Source: Acidimicrobiia bacterium (lineage in GTDB: Bacteria; Actinomycetota; Acidimicrobiia; IMCC26256; JAMXLJ01). Taken from it: a DNA stretch of 45,396 nt. Under the pieces are notes generated by a model, which worked only from the letters and a program-made list of their open reading frames with translations, was not told where the DNA came from and ran no database searches. Position numbers and translations under genes: made by a program. The DNA lies in the NCBI GenBank assembly GCA_035651955.1, contig DASRES010000014.1, positions 1-45,396 of the forward strand. Reading direction: 5' to 3'. Below, in pieces: positions 8,649-17,617 of the stretch (position 1 is the first letter of the stretch; every line of letters starts with the position of its first letter).

Positions 8649-9587
8649 TCAGGACAGCGCGAGCATCACGGCCGCGAACTGCACCGGCTCGTCGCCGATC
8701 ACGCGCCAGCGGTGGTCGGTCCCGCGCTGGACGACCGCGTCGCCGGGACCGAGCTCGACCGAGTCGCCGCCGGCGAGGTCGAGACCGAGACGACCCGCGA
8801 GCACGACGTCGACGTCGATGCTGCGCGTCCGGTGCCAGCCCGCCTCGAGCGGCGGGCCCGGTTCCATGTCGACGCGCCGGAACCAGGCGCCGCCGGGCGG
8901 CGGTTCGAGTGCCCACGGTCCGGTCGGATCCCCGCCTTGCGTCGCGCGCGACAACGGGCCGCCGGTGTGCCAGACGTCGACGAGCCGTGTGGTTCCGCCT
9001 TCGAGGCTGCACGAAGGCGGTTCGTCGACGGCGGTGTCGTCGCCGGTGACGACGCGCCGCGCCGACGCGACCTCGCCGACCGACCACGTCATGTCGACCG
9101 ACGGCTGCGACGGATCCGGGCGCAGCATCGCGACGAAGTACGTGCACGGTTCGTCGCCCGCGACGCGCCAGCGATGCGGCGCCGCGCGCTGGACCACGAA
9201 GTCGCCCGCACCGATCGTCGTCTCCCGCCCGTCGCCGGTGCCGAGCACGATCTCGCCGTCGAGCACGACGACGAAGTCGAGTGTGTCGGTCGCGTGCATG
9301 CCTGGCCGCGCGTCGTCGTCTCCCTCGACGCGCAGCCAGTCACCGCTCGGCGGGAGCCGGATCACACGCGCGCTCGCGCCGCCGGGTGGTGGTTCGAGCG
9401 GGAAGCCGCCACCCGTGCGGTCCGTGCCGTCGGCGACGTCGGCAGGCGGCCCCTCGAGCCAGAGGAGCTCCGCGACCCCGATGCCGCCCGCGACGTCGAC
9501 GGTCCGGGGCGGGGGACCGTCGCTCGCGATGCCGTCGTCCGCCGTGACCACTCGTCGCCCGAACGCATTGGGTGTCATGACGAGCAT
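8649..9587 (-). CDS. Tandem-duplicated bicupin protein
   Basis: A 312-residue protein made of two homologous halves. Each begins with RRVVT.DD, has LEPPPGGA (residues 64-71 and 228-234), a cupin strand containing a histidine (H98 and H252) and ends with VVQR...HRWRV.GDEP (about 131-147 and 285-301). This is a small-molecule cupin duplicated within one gene. Cupins of this kind can be isomerases, dioxygenases or ligand-binding modules; the usual full three-His/one-Glu metal set is not obvious. The ATG at 9587 has GGAG six bases upstream; an in-frame ATG at 9578 is the alternative. It is divergent from the D-aminoacylase-like gene 45 bp away, so the two may be co-regulated. Confidence 0.7.
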   Translation of the reverse strand: MLVMTPNAFGRRVVTADDGIASDGPPPRTVDVAGGIGVAELLWLEGPPADVADGTDRTGGGFPLEPPPGGASARVIRLPPSGDWLRVEGDDDARPGMHATDTLDFVVVLDGEIVLGTGDGRETTIGAGDFVVQRAAPHRWRVAGDEPCTYFVAMLRPDPSQPSVDMTWSVGEVASARRVVTGDDTAVDEPPSCSLEGGTTRLVDVWHTGGPLSRATQGGDPTGPWALEPPPGGAWFRRVDMEPGPPLEAGWHRTRSIDVDVVLAGRLGLDLAGGDSVELGPGDAVVQRGTDHRWRVIGDEPVQFAAVMLALS

Positions 9588-9632
9588 GATCGCTCCTGGC
9601 GACGGATGGTGCCGTGTGCCAAGGTCGCCGCC

Positions 9633-11327
9633 ATGCACGACATCGTCATCAGGGGCGGCACGATCGTCGACGGCACGGGCGCGCCACCGCGGAGCGGCGA
9701 CGTCGCGGTCGACGACGGCGTGCTGACACAGGTCGGCGGCAGGGTCGGCGGCGCGGGCCGCCGCGAGATCGCCGCCGACGGCACGGTCGTCGCTCCCGGT
9801 TGGGTCGACATCCACACCCACTACGACGGTCAGGTCACGTGGGACCCGGAGCTGACGCCGTCGAGCTGGCACGGCGTCACGACGGTCGTGATGGGCAACT
9901 GCGGCGTCGGGTTCGCGCCGGTGCGGCCGGGCGACGAGGGATTCCTGATCGAGCTGATGGAGGGCGTCGAGGACATCCCGGGCACCGCGCTGCACGAGGG
10001 CATCGACTGGCAGTGGGAGAGCTTCGCCGAGTACCTCGATGCGCTCGAGCGCATCCCACGCGTGCTCGACGTCGCCGCGCAGGTCCCGCACGCCGCGGTC
10101 CGTGCATACACGATGGGCGAGCGCGCACACGAGGACGCCACGGCCGACGAGGTCCTCGCGATGGCGGCGGTCGTCGAGGACGCGTTGCGCGCCGGCGCGG
10201 TCGGGTTCACGACGTCGCGCACGGTGCTGCACAAGTCGCGGCACGGGCTCGTGCCCGGCACGTATGCGCCGGCGGACGAGCTGCTCGCGGTCGGCGACGC
10301 GATGGGACGGGTCGGGTGGCGGGCCTTCGAGGTCGTGTCCGACCACGTCGGGACCGTGCCGGAGATCGAGCTGCTCGTCGATCTCGCGAAGCGCAGTGGC
10401 GGGACGGTGACCTACGCGCTGGCGCAGTCACCGATCGATCCGGACATGCACCGGCGCGCCCTCGCCGACGCCGCGCGCTACCAGGCGGGCGGCGTCGCGA
10501 TCGTCCCGCAGGTGTCGTCGCGGCCGACCGGGATGCTGTTCGGGCTGCAGTCGTCGCTGCACCCGTTCATCACGCACCCGACGTACCGTGCGTTGCGGGA
10601 CCTGCCGCTCGACGAGCGCGTCGCGCGACTGCGTGACCCGGACGTGCGCGCGCGGCTCGTGAGCGAGTCACCCGCGACGGGCGACCGCATCGCGGCCGGG
10701 CTGATGACCCGCTTCTCGCAGATCTTCCCGCTCGGCGACCCACCCGACTACGAGCCCGCACCGTCGACGTCGATCGCGGCCGTCGCGGAGCGCGAGCGGC
10801 GCGACCCGCAGGAGGTCGCGCTGGACTGGCTGCTCGAGCGCGACGGCACGGCGTTGCTGTTCGCGCCGCTGGTGAGCTACGGCGACGGCAATCACGACGC
10901 GATCCGCGAGATGATGACGCACCCGGCGTCGGTGCTCGGCCTGTCTGATGGTGGCGCCCACTGCGGGCTCATCTGCGACGCGTCGATGCCGACGACGCTG
11001 CTCACGCACTGGGCACGCGACCGGTCGCGCGGCGAGCGAATCGCGCTCGAGGAAGCGGTCCGGCTGCAGACGTCGCGCACGGCCGAGGTCTACGGCTTCC
11101 GTGACCGCGGCACGCTCGCGCCCGGACTGCGCGCCGATCTCAACGTCATCGACGTCGACGGTCTCACGGTGCACGAGCCCGAGATGGTCTTCGACCTGCC
11201 CGCCGGTGGGCGCCGGCTCGTGCAGCACGTCGACGGCTACGAGGCGACGATCTGCGCGGGCCAGGTCACGTTCGAGGCGGGCGAGCCGACCGGCGCCCGC
11301 CCCGGTCGCCTCGTCCGGGCGCGCTGA
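9633..11327 (+). CDS. N-acyl-D-amino-acid deacylase-like amidohydrolase
   Basis: A 564-residue amidohydrolase of the D-aminoacylase group. It opens with [16 protein letters not shown], typical of the N-terminal beta-sandwich, has the metal-binding DIHTHYDGQ motif with H61 and H63, the conserved MGNCGVGF segment, and the catalytic-type aspartate D439 in [10 protein letters not shown]. Family members hydrolyse N-acyl-D-amino acids or other cyclic or amide substrates in the cytoplasm; many actinobacterial copies are uncharacterised. A lysine or cysteine metal bridge was not assigned. The ATG at 9633 is chosen because the family N-terminus begins exactly there. It is followed by a structured 82-bp gap and the aldehyde dehydrogenase gene on the same strand. 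Confidence 0.8.
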   Translation: MHDIVIRGGTIVDGTGAPPRSGDVAVDDGVLTQVGGRVGGAGRREIAADGTVVAPGWVDIHTHYDGQVTWDPELTPSSWHGVTTVVMGNCGVGFAPVRPGDEGFLIELMEGVEDIPGTALHEGIDWQWESFAEYLDALERIPRVLDVAAQVPHAAVRAYTMGERAHEDATADEVLAMAAVVEDALRAGAVGFTTSRTVLHKSRHGLVPGTYAPADELLAVGDAMGRVGWRAFEVVSDHVGTVPEIELLVDLAKRSGGTVTYALAQSPIDPDMHRRALADAARYQAGGVAIVPQVSSRPTGMLFGLQSSLHPFITHPTYRALRDLPLDERVARLRDPDVRARLVSESPATGDRIAAGLMTRFSQIFPLGDPPDYEPAPSTSIAAVAERERRDPQEVALDWLLERDGTALLFAPLVSYGDGNHDAIREMMTHPASVLGLSDGGAHCGLICDASMPTTLLTHWARDRSRGERIALEEAVRLQTSRTAEVYGFRDRGTLAPGLRADLNVIDVDGLTVHEPEMVFDLPAGGRRLVQHVDGYEATICAGQVTFEAGEPTGARPGRLVRAR

Positions 11328-11334
11328 CCCCGAA

Positions 11335-11379
11335 AGATGCGGCACTGAGCGCCGCATAGCGATACTGAGTGCCGCATCT
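11335..11379 (+). promoter_or_regulatory. Three-segment stem-loop with alternative pairings
   Basis: AGATGCGGCACT (11335-11346) is the exact reverse complement of AGTGCCGCATCT (11368-11379), giving a 12-bp stem. The same left segment can instead pair locally: ATGCGGC (11337-11343) with GCCGCAT (11351-11357), a 7-bp stem with a 7-nt loop. The two right-hand segments form a direct repeat, ACTGAGYGCCGCAT. The element sits between the amidohydrolase stop and the aldehyde dehydrogenase start. It could be a terminator/attenuator or a set of protein-binding sites; there is no run of T after it. Confidence 0.5.
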
Positions 11380-11409
11380 CGCGTGTTCCGACGACCAACG
11401 GAGCTGCAC

Positions 11410-12903
11410 ATGACCGCGACGAGCAGCACGGCCACACCGGTTCGCCATCCCGACCGCCTGTACATCGGGGGCGAGTGGGTCGCGCCGTCGACCGGGTCGA
11501 CCATCGACGTCATCGACTCCGGGACGGAGGAGCTCTACTACCGGGTCGCGGAGGCCCAGGCCTCGGACATCGACCGAGCCGTCACCGCGGCGCGGGCCGC
11601 GTTCGACGAAGGGACGTGGCCGTCGCTCACGCACAAGGAGCGTGCGGACTACCTGCGCGCGCTGGGCGCCGCGCTCGCACCGCGCGCGGACGCGCTGGCG
11701 CAGCTCTGGCCGCGCGAGTCGGGCACGATCGCCAAGATGGCGAAGTTCGCCGCCATGGTGATGCAGAAGGACTTCGACGCCTACGCGTCGCTCGCCGACA
11801 CGTTCGCGTTCGAGGAGCCCGCGACACCGTCGCAGGGCGGCTTCGGTCTGATCGTGCGCGAGCCCGTCGGCACGGTCGGGGCGATCGTGCCGTGGAACAG
11901 CCCGCACGCGCTGATCCCGCACAAGATCGGGCCCGCGTTGCTCGCCGGCTGCACCGTCGTGCTGAAGATGTCGCCCGAGGCCCCCGGCGCGGGGTACGTC
12001 GTCGCGGAGGCAGCCGAGGAGATCGGCCTCCCGCCCGGCGTCCTGAACGTCGTGACCGCCGACCGGGAGGTGTCGGAGCTGTTGGTGCGCGATCCGCGCA
12101 TCGACAAGATCACGTTCACGGGCTCGACCGCCGCGGGACGGAAGATCGGCGCGATCCTCGGCGAGCGGATCGCGCGGATGACGCTCGAGCTCGGTGGCAA
12201 GTCGGCCGCGGTGATCCTCGACGACGCCGACATCGAGACGGCCGCGAAGACGCTCGCCCGGGCCGAGTGCGCGATGACCGGTCAGGTCTGCTCGTCGCTC
12301 ACGCGCATCGTCGTCACCAACAAGCGTCACGACGCGATGGTCGAGGCGCTCGCGGAGAGCTTCGGGCGCGTGCGTGTCGGTGACCCGTTCGACGATCAGA
12401 CGCAGATGGGTCCGCTCGCGATGGAGCGCCAACGCGCCCGCGTCGAGGGCTACATCAAGAAGGGCGTCGACGAGGGCGCGACGCTCGCCGCCGGCGGCAA
12501 GCGGCCCGCGCATCTCGAGCGCGGGTGGTTCATCGAGCCGACGGTGTTCGGCAACGTCGACAACTCGGCGACGATCGCACAGGAGGAGATCTTCGGGCCC
12601 GTCCTGAGCGTCATCCCCGCTGCCGACGAGCAGGACGCCGTGCGGATCGCGAACGACACGATCTACGGGCTCAACTCCGCGGTGTTCACGCCGGACCCCG
12701 AGCGGGCGCGCTCGGTCGCCGCCAAGCTGCGCGCCGGGACGGTCGGCATGAATTCGTTCCGCACGGACTTCGGCATCGCGTTCGGCGGGTTCAAGCAGTC
12801 CGGCATCGGCCGCGAGGGTGGCAAGGAAGGTCTCGTCCACTTCCTCGAGACCAAGACCGTCATCCTCGACGAGCCGCCGGCCGGGTACGACGCGAACGAC
12901 TGA
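11410..12903 (+). CDS. NAD(P)-dependent aldehyde dehydrogenase
   Basis: A 497-residue member of the aldehyde dehydrogenase superfamily, oxidising an aldehyde to the acid. All catalytic positions are seen: N163 in VPWNSPHAL, E260 in LELGGKSA, and the nucleophile C294 in GQVCSS. The NAD-binding FTGSTAAGRKIG and the late EEIFGPVLSV motif are also present. The segment around the cysteine (MTGQVCSSLTRIVV) differs slightly from the common GQVCCAGSR form. The ATG is preceded by GGAG at seven bases. The gene lies behind the three-segment hairpin and ends at a strong stem-loop shared with the convergent GH3 gene. The aldehyde substrate is unknown. Confidence 0.88.
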   Translation: MTATSSTATPVRHPDRLYIGGEWVAPSTGSTIDVIDSGTEELYYRVAEAQASDIDRAVTAARAAFDEGTWPSLTHKERADYLRALGAALAPRADALAQLWPRESGTIAKMAKFAAMVMQKDFDAYASLADTFAFEEPATPSQGGFGLIVREPVGTVGAIVPWNSPHALIPHKIGPALLAGCTVVLKMSPEAPGAGYVVAEAAEEIGLPPGVLNVVTADREVSELLVRDPRIDKITFTGSTAAGRKIGAILGERIARMTLELGGKSAAVILDDADIETAAKTLARAECAMTGQVCSSLTRIVVTNKRHDAMVEALAESFGRVRVGDPFDDQTQMGPLAMERQRARVEGYIKKGVDEGATLAAGGKRPAHLERGWFIEPTVFGNVDNSATIAQEEIFGPVLSVIPAADEQDAVRIANDTIYGLNSAVFTPDPERARSVAAKLRAGTVGMNSFRTDFGIAFGGFKQSGIGREGGKEGLVHFLETKTVILDEPPAGYDAND

Positions 12904-12917
12904 CGTCACCCGTCACT

Positions 12918-12960
12918 CGTGCGTCGCTCGACCGCGTATGGCGCGGTTCGACGACGCACG
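12918..12960. terminator. Bidirectional stem-loop terminator
   Basis: CGTGCGTCG (12918-12926) pairs perfectly with CGACGCACG (12952-12960). The stem continues inward as TCGACCGCG with CGCGGTTCGA, with single-base bulges at 12927 and near 12947, closing on the loop TATGG. This gives about 18 pairs. It fills the 63-bp gap between the convergent aldehyde dehydrogenase and GH3 genes, with no T-run, as is common for high-GC terminators. Confidence 0.7.
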
Positions 12961-12966
12961 AAGGGG

Positions 12967-15267
12967 TCAGCGCGCCGCGGTGAGCTCGACCGCCGTCGCG
13001 ACGACGTCGCGTTGCCGGTACTCGCGGACGCCGCCGCGCAGCTGCACGGTCGCGGACGCTTTCCCGACGCGGAACGTGAACGAGCCTGGCTCGACGACGA
13101 AGCGCATGTCCGGGTCGTAGAACGCGAGCCGACTCGGGTGGACGGTGAAGCGGACCGTCCGCCGTTCGCCGGGCCCGAGCGCGACCTTGGCGAACCCGCA
13201 CAGCGCACGCTCGGGACGCGCCACGGACGCGACGTCGTCGCCGACGGTGAGCTTCACGACGTCGATGCCCGGGCGGTCGCTCGTGTTGCGCGTCTCGATC
13301 GACAGGACGACGGGTTCGGTCGTCGACCCCTCGCGCTCGATGTCGAGCGGGCCCCGCTCGAACGTCGCATACGAGAGCCCGTGACCGAGCGGGAACAACG
13401 GCGTACGGGAGCAGTCCGTGTAGTCGCCGTAGAACATGCTGCGCCCGCCGCCCGCACGCGGTGACCGGTACACCGGCACCTGTCCGACCGTGCGCGGGAT
13501 CGACACCGGCAGCCGGCCCGACGCGTCGATCCGACCGGTGAGCACGTCGGCGATCGCGTTCCCGCCCTCCTCGCCGGGCAGCCACGCGTACACGAGCGCA
13601 GACGCGCGCTCCGCGATGTCCGCCAGCGCGTGGACGCGCCCGCTGACGACGACGACGACCGTCGGCGTGCCCGTCGCGAGCACCGCGTCCACGAGCTCGT
13701 GCTGGACGCCGGTCAGCGCGAGCGAGGTCGCGTCGCGCGCTTCGCCCACCGTGGAGTGCGGTTGGAGCCCGGACTCGCCGCCGACGAACACGATCGCGAC
13801 GTCCGCGCCTGCCGCGACGGACGCGGCCGCGGCAATGCCGTCGGCGTCGTCACCGGTCACCGCGCAGCCGCGCTCGTACGCGACGCGGTCGCCGTAGACG
13901 TCGCGCAACGCGGCGAGCGGCGTCACGTGATGCGTGAAGTACGGGCCGGCCTGGAGCGACCCCTGCTCGTCGCTGGCGGGGACGAGCGCCGACGCCGCAC
14001 CCTCGTACACGATCTCGACGTGGGCGGGGTAGTGGTAGTCGCCCTGCAGGAGGCGCGGGTCGTCGGCTGAGGGCCCGATGACCGCGAGCGACCCGACGTC
14101 GGGCGCGAGCGGCAGCACGCCGTCGTTCGTGAGGAGGACGAGCGACGACGCGGCCGCGCGGCGGGCGACCGCACGCTGCGCCGGCGTGTCGAACACCGCG
14201 GTCGCGGCGGTGGCGTCGACGTACGGCTGCTCGAACAACCCGAGCCGGGCCTTGCTCGCCAGCACGCGCCGCACTGCGCGGTCCACGACGTCCATCGGGA
14301 CGGTGCCGTCTTCGACCCTCGCCTGGAGCGGCTCGCCGTAGCAGTCGGTGGCGGGGAGCTCGAGGTCGAGACCCGCGGTGATCGCGATCGCGGCGGCGTC
14401 CTCGCGGCTCGCGGCGACGTGGTGGTGGGTCATGAGCTGGACCACCGCGAAGTAGTCGGCGACGACCACACCGTCGAAGCCGAGCTCCTCGCGCAGCAAC
14501 GCGGTCAGGATCGACGCGCCGCCCGCGCACGGGATTCCGTCGACCGACGCGTACGAGTTCATCACCGAGCCGAGGCCCGCGTCGCGGATCGCGGCCGCGA
14601 ACGGCTCCGCGTAGACCTCGCGCAACTCACGCGGCCCGAGCTGCACGGGCGCCCAGTTCATGCCGCCCTCGGACAGCCCGTAGCCGAGGAAGTGCTTGCC
14701 CGTCGCGAGGACGCCGTCGCGCAGCCCGGCCTGCAGCGCGCGCACGTACGCCGTGCCGACGCGGCCTGCGAGGTACGGGTCCTCGCCGTACGTCTCCTCG
14801 ACGCGACCCCAGCGCGGGTCGCGTGCGACGTCGAGCACCGGCGCGAGCGCCTGGCGCGCGCCGACCGCGACCAGTTGCTGCCGGATGACGTCGGCGACCT
14901 CGCCGACGAGCTGCTCATCCCAGGTCGCCGCGAGCCCGATCGCCTGCGGGAAGACCGTTGCGTCACGCGCGCAGTATCCGCCGGTCGACTCCTCGTGCAC
15001 GATGACCGGGATGCCGAGGCGCGTCTCCTCGAGCGCGAACCGCTGGATCTCGTTCATCAATGCCGCGCGCTCGGCGGGCCGCAGTCCCGTCGTCGCGCCG
15101 ATCCGCGTCACGTGCCCGATCCCGTGGCGCATCGCGCGCCTCGCCGCCTCGCGATCGAACCCGCGCTCGTCGAGCAGATCGGTGACCCACACACCGCCGA
15201 GTTGGGCCAGCTTCTCGTCGAGGGTCATCTCACCGACCAGCGCGTCGACGTCCGGCGTGTTCGGCAT
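12967..15267 (-). CDS. GH3 beta-glycosidase, possibly beta-xylosidase
   Basis: A 766-residue glycoside hydrolase family 3 enzyme with the (beta/alpha)8 N-terminal domain, the alpha/beta sandwich and a fibronectin-III-like C-terminal domain. Visible marks: DPRWGRVEETYGEDPYL and GKHFLGYG of the substrate pocket, and the nucleophile D271 in VVVADYFAV. There is no signal peptide, so it should act on imported oligosaccharides or glycosides in the cytoplasm. Length is normal for the family. It is divergent from the ROK regulator-xylA-xylB operon with only 45 bp between starts, which argues for release of xylose (beta-xylosidase), but GH3 specificity cannot be read from sequence. A second, only distantly similar GH3 lies at 30824-33196. 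Confidence 0.88.
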   Translation of the reverse strand: MPNTPDVDALVGEMTLDEKLAQLGGVWVTDLLDERGFDREAARRAMRHGIGHVTRIGATTGLRPAERAALMNEIQRFALEETRLGIPVIVHEESTGGYCARDATVFPQAIGLAATWDEQLVGEVADVIRQQLVAVGARQALAPVLDVARDPRWGRVEETYGEDPYLAGRVGTAYVRALQAGLRDGVLATGKHFLGYGLSEGGMNWAPVQLGPRELREVYAEPFAAAIRDAGLGSVMNSYASVDGIPCAGGASILTALLREELGFDGVVVADYFAVVQLMTHHHVAASREDAAAIAITAGLDLELPATDCYGEPLQARVEDGTVPMDVVDRAVRRVLASKARLGLFEQPYVDATAATAVFDTPAQRAVARRAAASSLVLLTNDGVLPLAPDVGSLAVIGPSADDPRLLQGDYHYPAHVEIVYEGAASALVPASDEQGSLQAGPYFTHHVTPLAALRDVYGDRVAYERGCAVTGDDADGIAAAASVAAGADVAIVFVGGESGLQPHSTVGEARDATSLALTGVQHELVDAVLATGTPTVVVVVSGRVHALADIAERASALVYAWLPGEEGGNAIADVLTGRIDASGRLPVSIPRTVGQVPVYRSPRAGGGRSMFYGDYTDCSRTPLFPLGHGLSYATFERGPLDIEREGSTTEPVVLSIETRNTSDRPGIDVVKLTVGDDVASVARPERALCGFAKVALGPGERRTVRFTVHPSRLAFYDPDMRFVVEPGSFTFRVGKASATVQLRGGVREYRQRDVVATAVELTAAR

Positions 15268-15290
15268 CCCAGCTCTCCCGCCATCCAGTT

Positions 15291-15311
15291 AGTTCGGGTA
15301 TCGTACGAACT
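15291..15311. promoter_or_regulatory. Candidate ROK operator overlapping a leaderless promoter
   Basis: AGTTCG (15291-15296) and CGAACT (15306-15311) form a perfect inverted repeat with a 9-bp spacer between the divergent GH3 and ROK genes. Inside it, TATCGT (15299-15304) is a plausible -10 hexamer ending 8 bp before the ROK ATG, which has no ribosome site, consistent with a leaderless transcript. Binding by the ROK protein would then block its own promoter and probably the GH3 promoter. Confidence 0.5.
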
Positions 15312-15312
15312 C

Positions 15313-16455
15313 ATGGCCTCGGGCGCACCCGCGCGACCGCCGATGGACCTGTCCGACGTGCGCCGCCACCATCTCTCCCTGGTGTTGGAGCACCTGGCCC
15401 GGAACGGTCCGCGGTCACGGGCCGCGCTCGCGCAGGAGACCGGCCTCACGAAGTCAACGGTGTCGGCGCTCGTCGGCGACCTGCTCGCGCGCGATCTCGT
15501 CGAGGAGCTCGACACGCCGCGAGCGGGACGGGTCGGCCGGCCATCCGTGGACGTCGGTGTCGCGGGGCGCGGCCTGGGCGCGCTCGGCCTCGCGATCGAC
15601 GTCGACTCGGTCGCCGCGTGCGTGGTGGACGTGACGGGCGACGTGCGAGTGACGCGGCGGCGCAACGCGGCGAACCGTGACGCACGCGCGTCGCAGGTGG
15701 TCGCCCGCCTGCGTACCGTGACGGCGCGCGCCGTGGACGCCGCGGCGCGGCTCGGCATCCGTTGCATCGGCGCGACGCTCGCGCTGCCCGGCCTTGTCGA
15801 CGCGACGTCGCGGACGTTGTTCGTCGCGCCGAACCTCCACTGGTTCGACGCCGACCTGGGCGCGCTCAGGGGCGACCTGCGGCTGCCCTCCGAGCTGCCG
15901 ATCGCGGTCGACAACGAGGCGAACCTCGGTGCGCTGGCCGAGCTGCGCCACGGCGCGGGTCGGGACCTGTCGTCGTTCGTGTACGTGTCCGCGGGCGTCG
16001 GTGTCGGTGCCGGCGTCGTTGTCGACGGGCGGATCCTGCGTGGCGCGCACGGGTTCGCCGGTGAGCTCGGGCACGTCGTCGTCGATCCCGACGGTCGCCG
16101 GTGCGCGTGCGGCGCACGGGGGTGCCTCGAGACCGTGATCGGCGCGGATCGCGACGCGACGCTCGAGCACGCGGCGGACGCGCTCGCCGTCGCGCTGCGG
16201 TCGGTGGTGCACCTCGTCGATCCCGAGGCCGTCGTCCTGGGCGGCTCGCTGACCGCGTACGGCGACACGCTCGCGGCGCGCGTCGAGGACCGGTTGCACG
16301 CGACGACCCTCGGCGCGCGCTGGCACCCGTGCACGGTTCACCTGTCGACCGTCGGCTCGGACGCGCCCCTGTTCGGCGCGGCGACCGCCGCGCTCGACAC
16401 CGTCCTCGCCGATCCCACGCTCGTCCCACCCCGCGTCTCCTCGCGGTCCGCGTGA
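15313..16455 (+). CDS. ROK-family repressor, xylose-type (XylR-like)
   Basis: A 380-residue ROK regulator. An N-terminal winged helix-turn-helix lies at about residues 34-58 ([20 protein letters not shown]). It is followed by a sugar-kinase-like domain with D200 in VDNEAN and the zinc motif H254...[10 protein letters not shown] with C264, C266 and C271. The presence of the HTH marks it as a regulator and not a glucokinase. It heads the operon with xylA (13 bp) and xylB and faces a GH3 gene, so xylose or a xyloside is the expected effector. The ATG is 8 bp from a TATCGT -10-like box and lacks a Shine-Dalgarno sequence, suggesting leaderless translation. Confidence 0.85.
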   Translation: MASGAPARPPMDLSDVRRHHLSLVLEHLARNGPRSRAALAQETGLTKSTVSALVGDLLARDLVEELDTPRAGRVGRPSVDVGVAGRGLGALGLAIDVDSVAACVVDVTGDVRVTRRRNAANRDARASQVVARLRTVTARAVDAAARLGIRCIGATLALPGLVDATSRTLFVAPNLHWFDADLGALRGDLRLPSELPIAVDNEANLGALAELRHGAGRDLSSFVYVSAGVGVGAGVVVDGRILRGAHGFAGELGHVVVDPDGRRCACGARGCLETVIGADRDATLEHAADALAVALRSVVHLVDPEAVVLGGSLTAYGDTLAARVEDRLHATTLGARWHPCTVHLSTVGSDAPLFGAATAALDTVLADPTLVPPRVSSRSA

Positions 16456-16468
16456 ACGGAGGATCCAG

Positions 16469-17617
16469 ATGTCCGACGACTTCACCCCTCGCCCCGAGCA
16501 TCACTTCACGTTCGGCCTCTGGACGGTCGGCAATCCGGGCCGGGACCCGTTCGGTCACGAGGTCCGCCCACCGCTCGACCCCGTCGACGCCGTGCACCAG
16601 CTCCACGACCTCGGCGCGTACGGCGTCAACTTCCACGACAACGACCTCGTGCCGTACGGCTCGTCGCCGACGGAGCGCGAGCGGATCGTGAAGCGCTTCC
16701 GTGCCGCGCTCGACGAGACCGGGATGAAGGTCCCGATGGCGACGACGAACCTCTTCAGCCGGCCCGTGTTCAAGGAAGGTGCGTTCACGGCGAACGACCC
16801 CGACGTGCGCCGGTTCGCGGTGCGCAAGACGCTGGATGCGATCGACCTGGGTGCGGAGCTCGGCGCGAACGTGTACGTGATGTGGGGTGGCCGTGAAGGC
16901 GTCGAGGCCGACGCCGCGAAGGACATCCGGCTCGCGCTCGACCGCTACAAGGAGGCGGTCGACCTGTGCTGCGAGCACATCCGCGAGCGCGGCTACGGGA
17001 TGCGTGTCGCCATCGAGCCGAAGCCGAACGAGCCGCGCGGCGACATCCTGCTGCCGACCGTCGGGCACGCGCTTGCGTTCGTCCACGAGCTCGAGTGGCC
17101 CGACATGGTGGGCCTCAACCCCGAGTTCGCGCACGAGACGATGTCGGGGTTGTCGTTCACGCACGCGGTCGCGCAGACGCTCTGGCACGGGAAGCTGTTC
17201 CACATCGACCTGAACGCGCAGCGGATCGGCAAGTTCGACCAGGACTTCCGGTTCGGCTCGGAAGGCATTCGCGACGCGTTCTACCTCGTGCGCCTCCTGG
17301 AGGACTCGGGATGGGACGGCATGCGCCACTTCGACGCGCACGCGTACCGCACCGAGGATCCCGACGGCGTGTGGGACTTCGCGCGCGGCTGCATGCGGAC
17401 ATACCTGATCCTCAAGGCGAAGGCGGAGCGCATGCGCGACGACGCCGAGATCCAGGAGGCGTTGCGCGTCGCGAAGGTCGACCGGCTCGCGGAGCCGACC
17501 GGTCCGCTCGCTGCGGTCCGGACGGCGCGCCCGGACGAGGACGCGCTCGCTGCGCAGGGCTACGGGCACGAGCGCCTGGACCAGCTTGTCACCGAGCTGC
17601 TCCTTGGCGTGCGCTGA
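16469..17617 (+). CDS. xylA: Xylose isomerase
   Basis: A 382-residue protein that interconverts D-xylose and D-xylulose (EC 5.3.1.5). It matches the shorter actinobacterial class of XylA. The catalytic H56 sits in NFHDNDL, followed by the MWGGREG segment, the metal and substrate residues E183 and K185 in [18 protein letters not shown], and HIDLNAQ. GGAGG lies six bases before the ATG. Its stop overlaps the xylB start by one base (TGATG), so the two are co-translated. All metal-site regions appear intact, so a functional enzyme is expected. Confidence 0.96.
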   Translation: MSDDFTPRPEHHFTFGLWTVGNPGRDPFGHEVRPPLDPVDAVHQLHDLGAYGVNFHDNDLVPYGSSPTERERIVKRFRAALDETGMKVPMATTNLFSRPVFKEGAFTANDPDVRRFAVRKTLDAIDLGAELGANVYVMWGGREGVEADAAKDIRLALDRYKEAVDLCCEHIRERGYGMRVAIEPKPNEPRGDILLPTVGHALAFVHELEWPDMVGLNPEFAHETMSGLSFTHAVAQTLWHGKLFHIDLNAQRIGKFDQDFRFGSEGIRDAFYLVRLLEDSGWDGMRHFDAHAYRTEDPDGVWDFARGCMRTYLILKAKAERMRDDAEIQEALRVAKVDRLAEPTGPLAAVRTARPDEDALAAQGYGHERLDQLVTELLLGVR

